From: JAHJEM01 sp043805315
Lineage (GTDB): Archaea > Nanobdellota > Nanobdellia > Woesearchaeales > JAHJEM01
DNA: 16,468 nt
Assembly (NCBI GenBank): GCA_043805315.1
Contig: JAZDID010000044.1
Span: forward strand, 1-16,468
Direction of reading: 5' to 3'
Shown: in pieces, positions 12,794 to 16,468 of the stretch
Numbering within the stretch: position 1 is the first letter of the stretch
Layout: each line of letters starts with the position of its first letter
Notes under the pieces: generated by a model
Database searches by the model: none
What the model saw: the letters and a program-made list of their open reading frames with translations, nothing else
Told to the model about the DNA's origin: nothing
Program-made: the position numbers and the translations under genes

Positions 12794-13546
12794 CTACTGC
12801 TTCTTCCATTCCACGCCAACATACTCCTCGAACGGGGTCGTGTTGAACTTGTCGATGAGATAACATTTCCCGTCGATGACGCCCACTGCGAGCGGGTCGA
12901 TGGTAACCCTCTGCACACTCCACTCCTCTGGCTTTGTCTCCTTTATGAAGAAGAGACGATTCTTGCTGAAAGTAGCTTGCGCTTCCTGCAATCTCTCCCT
13001 GGTCTCTTGAGGGATCACGCCGTGGAACTCGGTTCTCAGCAGCAAGTGGTTGTATTTTTTTGAGATTTTCCCTGGAGTTTCATTAATATATCCATGATCT
13101 CCGCACCTATGAATTCGAGGATTAGTCGATTTTGGAAAGAATTCCATTCCTTTGATGTATTGTTCAAAGATACAGTCAGGAAGATAGAATGCCGAAAACT
13201 GGACGTCCATATTGCCGAATTCCTGATAATTGAAAAGGATATTGAACCTCGTTGTTTCATACACGCAATGGACGCTGAATCTCGGAAGGCAGATATCCTT
13301 TCCCTCATACTTTGCAGGCTGCTGCATAGAGAGGAATGAAGGATCCAGCTCAGGGTAGATCCGCGCAGCTTTTTCAGCCTGGAGCAGGTTGAGCGGCATC
13401 TGTTCAGAAGCGATACTGCCATTCTCATGCGCCTGAATCTCATTGATGAGTGCATTAATTTTCTTCAAATCCTCAGCAGAAGTATTCTTTGGTCCTGTCA
13501 AAACCCCTTCCAAAGTCACATCCCTGATCTTCAAGTCGCTTGTCAT
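12794..13546 (-). CDS. Hypothetical protein, about 250 residues
   Basis: I do not recognise this family. It is soluble, with no signal peptide or membrane helix. The N-terminal third looks helical (DLKKINALINEIQ; LNLLQAEKAARIYPEL). The remainder is mixed and ends with a distinctive block: HGVIPQETRERLQEAQ, KNRLFFIKETKPEEW, TIDPLAVGVIDGKCYLIDKF and TPFEEYVGVEW. The D-P-L-x-V-G...C-Y-L-I-D-K-F pattern resembles a beta hairpin seen in assorted small orphan proteins, but I assign no function. Start: ATG 13546 has Shine-Dalgarno GGAGGG six bases upstream, and the TATA box at 13587-13594 predicts transcription from about 13565. The frame extends to a GTG at 13612, but the promoter overlaps that extension. 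It is monocistronic and divergent from the antiporter. Confidence 0.7.
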   Translation of the reverse strand: MTSDLKIRDVTLEGVLTGPKNTSAEDLKKINALINEIQAHENGSIASEQMPLNLLQAEKAARIYPELDPSFLSMQQPAKYEGKDICLPRFSVHCVYETTRFNILFNYQEFGNMDVQFSAFYLPDCIFEQYIKGMEFFPKSTNPRIHRCGDHGYINETPGKISKKYNHLLLRTEFHGVIPQETRERLQEAQATFSKNRLFFIKETKPEEWSVQRVTIDPLAVGVIDGKCYLIDKFNTTPFEEYVGVEWKKQ

Positions 13547-13586
13547 GATCAACCCTCCGAAACTTTGAAGCGGGGAATGGAGTTCC

Positions 13587-13594
13587 ATATATAA
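13587..13594 (-). promoter_or_regulatory. TATA box deciding the start of the 250-residue orphan
   Basis: The minus strand reads TTTATATA, near consensus. The predicted transcript start near 13565 gives an 18-nt leader containing GGAGGG (13553-13558), so translation should begin at 13546 and not at 13612 or 13588. Confidence 0.6.
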
Positions 13595-13612
13595 ATATTG
13601 CTTCGCATCCAC

Positions 13613-13740
13613 TATTCTGAAGTTGGAAAAATGAAGCAGCTACATCAACAAAATATGCGTTTCTAAAACACCCATTACAAAATACATATTACAACACACA
13701 CATTCAGCAATATCCAGTAGTCACTTTCCTATACTAATAG
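13613..13740. other. Divergent intergenic region, no gene seen
   Basis: AT-rich spacer between the orphan gene and the antiporter promoter. It contains no open frame with a ribosome binding site. CTAT-ACTA-ATAG (13729-13740), a small inverted repeat, abuts the antiporter TATA box and could be an operator. Confidence 0.3.
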
Positions 13741-13744
13741 AAAG

Positions 13745-13753
13745 ATTTATATA
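13745..13753 (+). promoter_or_regulatory. TATA box of the antiporter gene
   Basis: ATTTATATA preceded by GAAAG (BRE-like). Transcription would begin near 13775, about 170 nt upstream of the antiporter ATG, an unusually long leader for this window. Confidence 0.55.
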
Positions 13754-13774
13754 TTGAGATATCATTTAGTAGTT

Positions 13775-13945
13775 TGTCGAGAGAAACTCGATCCACGAAA
13801 GCAAAACAAGCATTTTACCTCAACCCGCCAATCAAGAAATGCTTTGTCACATTACCTTGAGCAAGAACGCTCTTGTTGGGGGCAGCTGAGAAAGCAAGAC
13901 TGAGAAAGCTAGAAATAGAAAGAAAATTCAGCATATTTCAAGAAT
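13775..13945 (+). promoter_or_regulatory. Long structured leader of the antiporter mRNA
   Basis: The predicted 5' leader contains hairpin TCGAG-AGAAA-CTCGA (13777-13791), an 8-bp inverted repeat AAGCATTT/AAATGCTT (13808-13815/13837-13844), and CAAGA-ACGC-TCTTG (13862-13875). Then CTGAGAAAGC is directly repeated (13886-13895 and 13900-13909, 14-nt period). A short frame, ATG 13839 to TGA 13889, encodes 16 residues, with no Shine-Dalgarno. The antiporter itself lacks a clear Shine-Dalgarno. A cis-regulatory RNA is plausible; no known riboswitch class is recognised. Confidence 0.4.
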
Positions 13946-15727
13946 ATGTACGAACAGATCATCACTGTCATCGCCATCAGCTTCTTTGCCATGGTGGCAA
14001 TACTCTTGTCCTCAAAGTTCAAGCAGCCATTATTATTGGGGTTCCTCCTGATAGGCGCTCTCATCGGGCCGCACATGCTCAACCTGGTCAATGATGCCAA
14101 GATCATCAACTATCTTATCGAAGGAGGGGCTGTCCTCCTGCTCTTCATCATCGGCCTGGAATTCAACCTGGACAAGCTCAAGAAAGTAGGCATGAAAAGC
14201 ATCTTCATCGGCCTGTTCAAGGTCGGCATTGTCTTTTTCATGGGCTATCACATCTTCACGCTATTCCTAAGCGTCAAAGAGGCCGCCCTTCTGGCATTAA
14301 TCATCTCATTTTCCAGCACAATCGTCATCATCAAGATGCTGGAGTCAAAGAACATGCTCGCACGCCAGGAAGTGCCTACTCTCGTGGCGATCCTCATCAT
14401 CGAAGACCTGATAGCAGTTGCTTTCTTGACACTCATCACTGGCATGGGAAAAGCCGGCGGCGCGAATATCCTTCCTATCCTTGAAAAGCTCTTCAACTCG
14501 CTCTTTGTCATCGTCCTGGTCTATATTGTCTTCCTTGCAGTTCTCAGGCCGCTCTTCAGGAGGATCATCCTGAAAAACAACAATGATTCAGTGCTCATCT
14601 TCGCCTCAATGTTCATGATCTGCCTCCTTTCCTGGATATCCTACCTCTTAGGCCTCTCCCTGGCATTGGGCGCATTCCTTGCAGGCAGCCTGATCTCATC
14701 CATCGCAGGCTCGAAAAGCGAATCCCAGGGATTCATTCACGCAGTCAACCCGTACTCGTTCCTGTTCAGCTCGCTCTTCTTCATCGCCATAGGCACACTG
14801 GTGGACGTCACCAAGATCTGGGAATACAAATATATCATCCTTGCCATCATCCTTGTGGTCATCGTCACCAGGCTCATCGCAGTCGGCCTGCTCACCTACC
14901 TCTTCTCCAGCTTCAGGGGAGAGCAGACCTTTTTTTCCAGCATCATCATGATATCAGTCGGAGAGTTCTCCTTATTGATCGCACGGGAAGGCATGAAACT
15001 CGATGTCGGTATTGATCTTGTCACCCTGACCTCAGTGATCATCTTTCTCTCAGCAATCCTCATGTCCTTCACCCTGAACTATGCGACAAGCGTGCAGAAC
15101 ACGTTTTCAGCGCATACAAGAACAGCCATCAACACCAAGATAAAGATGGTGGCGAGCTATGTCAAAGGGGTCTTTGAAGAGCTCGACCTGGAGAACACCT
15201 ATACTATCCGGTTCAAGAAGCAGCTCAACTTCATCGGAGGGCTCTTCATCGCATTTTTCGTATTCCTCAACATCTTTGTCAGGTTCATGGAGATTGCAGC
15301 AAGAGAGGTCTTATATCAGATAGCATATCTTATGGTTGCGCTCGCAGTCCTCGGAGCTTTAGGATACATTCTCTACACCCAAAGCAAGAAAGCCTACCGT
15401 ACGCTTACCATCATCCTCGCGAACCAGACCTTCACAAGAGATGTGCGGAGAAGCAAGAAGATACTTCAATCATCAATAGTGTCATTCTTCCTCATCTTCC
15501 TCGGCCTTTCCTTCCCCCTGGTGATCTTCCTTGCAGGGCTCTCAAAGCCCTGGGGTTTTGTTTCAGTCGGGCTTGTCGTGGTTGGATTGGTGAATTTCGC
15601 CAGGAACTTCATCCACATCAACTCGTCACTGAAAGACAACATGTTCCCCAAGTACACAAAACTGACTCAGGTGAACTTCAAGAAATACTCCACTCCCAAG
15701 GCGACGATGGTGATGAAGAAAGTATAA
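13946..15727 (+). CDS. CPA2-family (Kef-like) monovalent cation/H+ antiporter
   Basis: 593-residue membrane protein. Residues ~1-390 form the Na+/H+ exchanger domain: FKQPLLLGFLLIGALIGPHM, GGAVLLLFIIGLEFNLDKL, FSSTIVIIKMLESKN, and the ion-binding pair E153-D154 in AILIIEDLIAV. The ED pair differs from the DD of electrogenic NapA/NhaA types. R309 in VIVTRLIAVG may be the conserved basic residue of the core. Residues ~427-555 add four further hydrophobic segments (starting near 427, 455, 509 and 536), replacing the cytosolic TrkA-N/RCK domain of Kef proteins; the end is a short basic tail. The substrate is K+ or Na+ against H+, not distinguishable here. It is preceded by a long structured leader and has no operon partner. 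Confidence 0.9.
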   Translation: MYEQIITVIAISFFAMVAILLSSKFKQPLLLGFLLIGALIGPHMLNLVNDAKIINYLIEGGAVLLLFIIGLEFNLDKLKKVGMKSIFIGLFKVGIVFFMGYHIFTLFLSVKEAALLALIISFSSTIVIIKMLESKNMLARQEVPTLVAILIIEDLIAVAFLTLITGMGKAGGANILPILEKLFNSLFVIVLVYIVFLAVLRPLFRRIILKNNNDSVLIFASMFMICLLSWISYLLGLSLALGAFLAGSLISSIAGSKSESQGFIHAVNPYSFLFSSLFFIAIGTLVDVTKIWEYKYIILAIILVVIVTRLIAVGLLTYLFSSFRGEQTFFSSIIMISVGEFSLLIAREGMKLDVGIDLVTLTSVIIFLSAILMSFTLNYATSVQNTFSAHTRTAINTKIKMVASYVKGVFEELDLENTYTIRFKKQLNFIGGLFIAFFVFLNIFVRFMEIAAREVLYQIAYLMVALAVLGALGYILYTQSKKAYRTLTIILANQTFTRDVRRSKKILQSSIVSFFLIFLGLSFPLVIFLAGLSKPWGFVSVGLVVVGLVNFARNFIHINSSLKDNMFPKYTKLTQVNFKKYSTPKATMVMKKV

Positions 15728-15809
15728 CCTCTATGACTTCTTTGAAGCATAGTTCATTGACTTATTCTCTGCAGTCTCCTGAGTCTTTTCAGAAAAACAC
15801 AACATTTTT

Positions 15810-15841
15810 ATATAAGTCCATATATATATACATTTATATAG
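15810..15841 (+). promoter_or_regulatory. Tandem TATA elements before the antitoxin gene
   Basis: Three overlapping AT boxes, TATATAAG (15810-15817), TATATATATA (15821-15830) and ATTTATATAG (15832-15841), precede ATG 15852. The middle one is centred 26 nt upstream and fits a leaderless start. The others could be operator half-sites for autoregulation. Confidence 0.45.
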
Positions 15842-15851
15842 AGGTTTCCAA

Positions 15852-16112
15852 ATGATGACAGAAGTTTTGCACTACCCGCGCCTGGATACTGTTCTGATGG
15901 TAGAGAAAGCCCTAAAAGACGCAGAGCTCGCCATCTCAAAGAGCGAACTGCAAAGAAGGCTTCCAAAACAGGTGATGCGGCAGACGCTCAACATCATCCT
16001 TGGCTACTTAGAAGAAAAAGGAGTTGTCATGATCGGAAAAAAAGGAGTTCTCTGGATCCACAATGAAAACCCGAAGATGCAAAAACTACTTGAGAAGAGT
16101 GTTGACGCATGA
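15852..16112 (+). CDS. Winged-helix DNA-binding protein, probable antitoxin
   Basis: 86 residues. VEKALKDAELAISKSELQRRLPKQVMRQTLNIILGYLEEKGVVMIGKKGVLWIH reads as a winged-helix fold: three helices with an HTH (SKSELQRRLP-KQVMRQTLNIILGYLEEK) followed by a beta wing. The C-terminus (PKMQKLLEKSVDA) would contact the toxin. Its stop overlaps the start of the RelE-like gene (ATGA), the usual antitoxin-toxin coupling. Antitoxins of such pairs bind their own promoter and neutralise the toxin. ATG 15852 is followed by a second ATG; I use the first because the TATA spacing favours it. The antitoxin role is inferred from position. Confidence 0.75.
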   Translation: MMTEVLHYPRLDTVLMVEKALKDAELAISKSELQRRLPKQVMRQTLNIILGYLEEKGVVMIGKKGVLWIHNENPKMQKLLEKSVDA

Positions 16113-16468
16113 AGACATCGAAGACGAACAGGGTAAAATATTCTCCAGTATTCGAACAGCAATTGAAAGAACTGCGGGACGCGATACAAAAGGATGGCCG
16201 CAAATTCCATAAGCAACTGCTGAAAGCAATAGAAAGGGAAAAAGAGAACCTGACAACCGACATGCACCATGGAACACAAATCCCGAAAAACCTCATCCCT
16301 GACGAGTACATCGACGAATATGGAGTTACCAACCTCTGGAAAATTGACCTTCCTGATTACTGGCGAATGATCTACACAATAGTTGGCAATGAATTTGAAA
16401 TCATCTCAATCCTCCTTGAATTCATGGACCATAAGGATTATGACAAGAAATTCGGCTACAGGAAGAGG
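16109..16468 (+). CDS. RelE/ParE-superfamily toxin, runs off the window end
   Basis: 120 codons are visible without a stop, so the 3' end is cut, though probably by only a few residues. An N-terminal helical pair (SPVFEQQLKELRDAIQKDG; FHKQLLKAIEREKENL) precedes a beta region: YGVTNLWKIDLPDYWRMIYT, then IVGNEFEIISILLEFMDHKDYDK and FGYRKR. The L-x-R-M-I-Y-T strand, the isoleucine-rich strand and the terminal D-H-K-x-Y-D-K-x-F-G-Y-R-K-R are typical of archaeal RelE-like mRNA interferases. Such toxins cut mRNA at the ribosome. ATG 16109 overlaps the upstream stop (ATGA), so the two are co-translated. Missing the very end, I cannot say whether the toxin is intact. Confidence 0.82.
   Translation, partial: MKTSKTNRVKYSPVFEQQLKELRDAIQKDGRKFHKQLLKAIEREKENLTTDMHHGTQIPKNLIPDEYIDEYGVTNLWKIDLPDYWRMIYTIVGNEFEIISILLEFMDHKDYDKKFGYRKR

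Noticed and set aside
13873..14094. Frame overlapping the antiporter start
   Set aside because: It is out of frame with the conserved transporter sequence and lacks a ribosome binding site.
1..16468. CRISPR array, insertion sequence, prophage or defence island
   Set aside because: No regularly spaced repeats, transposase, integrase or phage structural genes are visible in either strand; only the terminal toxin-antitoxin pair is accessory in that sense.

Overview
The window looks archaeal. It encodes L7Ae, S28e, L24e, EF-2, EF-1A and S10 of the archaeal type and a tRNA-Lys(CUU) gene with an intron at the canonical 37/38 position. It also has recognisable TATA/BRE elements, with a TATA box about 26 nt upstream of many ATG codons, which implies leaderless mRNAs. 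The protein mix suggests an uncultured DPANN archaeon of the Woesearchaeota/Pacearchaeota kind: an Atg22-like permease, a one-repeat EamA protein, a DUF2207 protein with a poly-glycine tail, and several small orphan proteins. That lineage call is inference; a marker tree would be needed to fix it.

Layout. Positions 1-102 (minus) hold the N-terminus of an A24-type prepilin/preflagellin peptidase cut by the window edge. It is divergent from a DUF2207 membrane protein (211-2025). A small zinc-ribbon protein follows on the minus strand (2084-2524). A translation block then runs rightwards: L7Ae, S28e, L24e, NDK and EF-2 (2787-6489). An Atg22/UMF1-like MFS permease (minus, 6519-7742) interrupts it, followed by an orphan gene (7935-8321), and the block resumes with EF-1A and S10 (8539-10230). 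Next are an orphan protein (10303-10800), a Na+/Ca2+-exchanger-family protein (10897-11841) and a one-repeat EamA protein (11919-12341). The intron-bearing tRNA-Lys(CUU) is on the minus strand (12536-12676), as is an orphan 250-residue protein (12794-13546). A CPA2 (Kef-like) antiporter with a long structured leader (13946-15727) precedes a type II toxin-antitoxin pair that runs off the right edge (15852-16468).

How the genes fit together. The translation genes are probably co-expressed and have Shine-Dalgarno leaders, while most isolated accessory genes appear leaderless. The L7Ae leader (about 86 nt) starts with a UGAUGA...CUGA element resembling a kink-turn, inside a fold that can pair in alternative ways. 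This suggests L7Ae regulates its own synthesis. Three ion- or solute-transport proteins (CaCA, EamA, CPA2) lie on the right, but nothing in the sequence ties them into one pathway.

I do not see a large new defence or metabolic system. The best leads are small: the L7Ae leader switch, the antiporter leader, palindromic sites beside the zinc-ribbon gene, and four orphan proteins.
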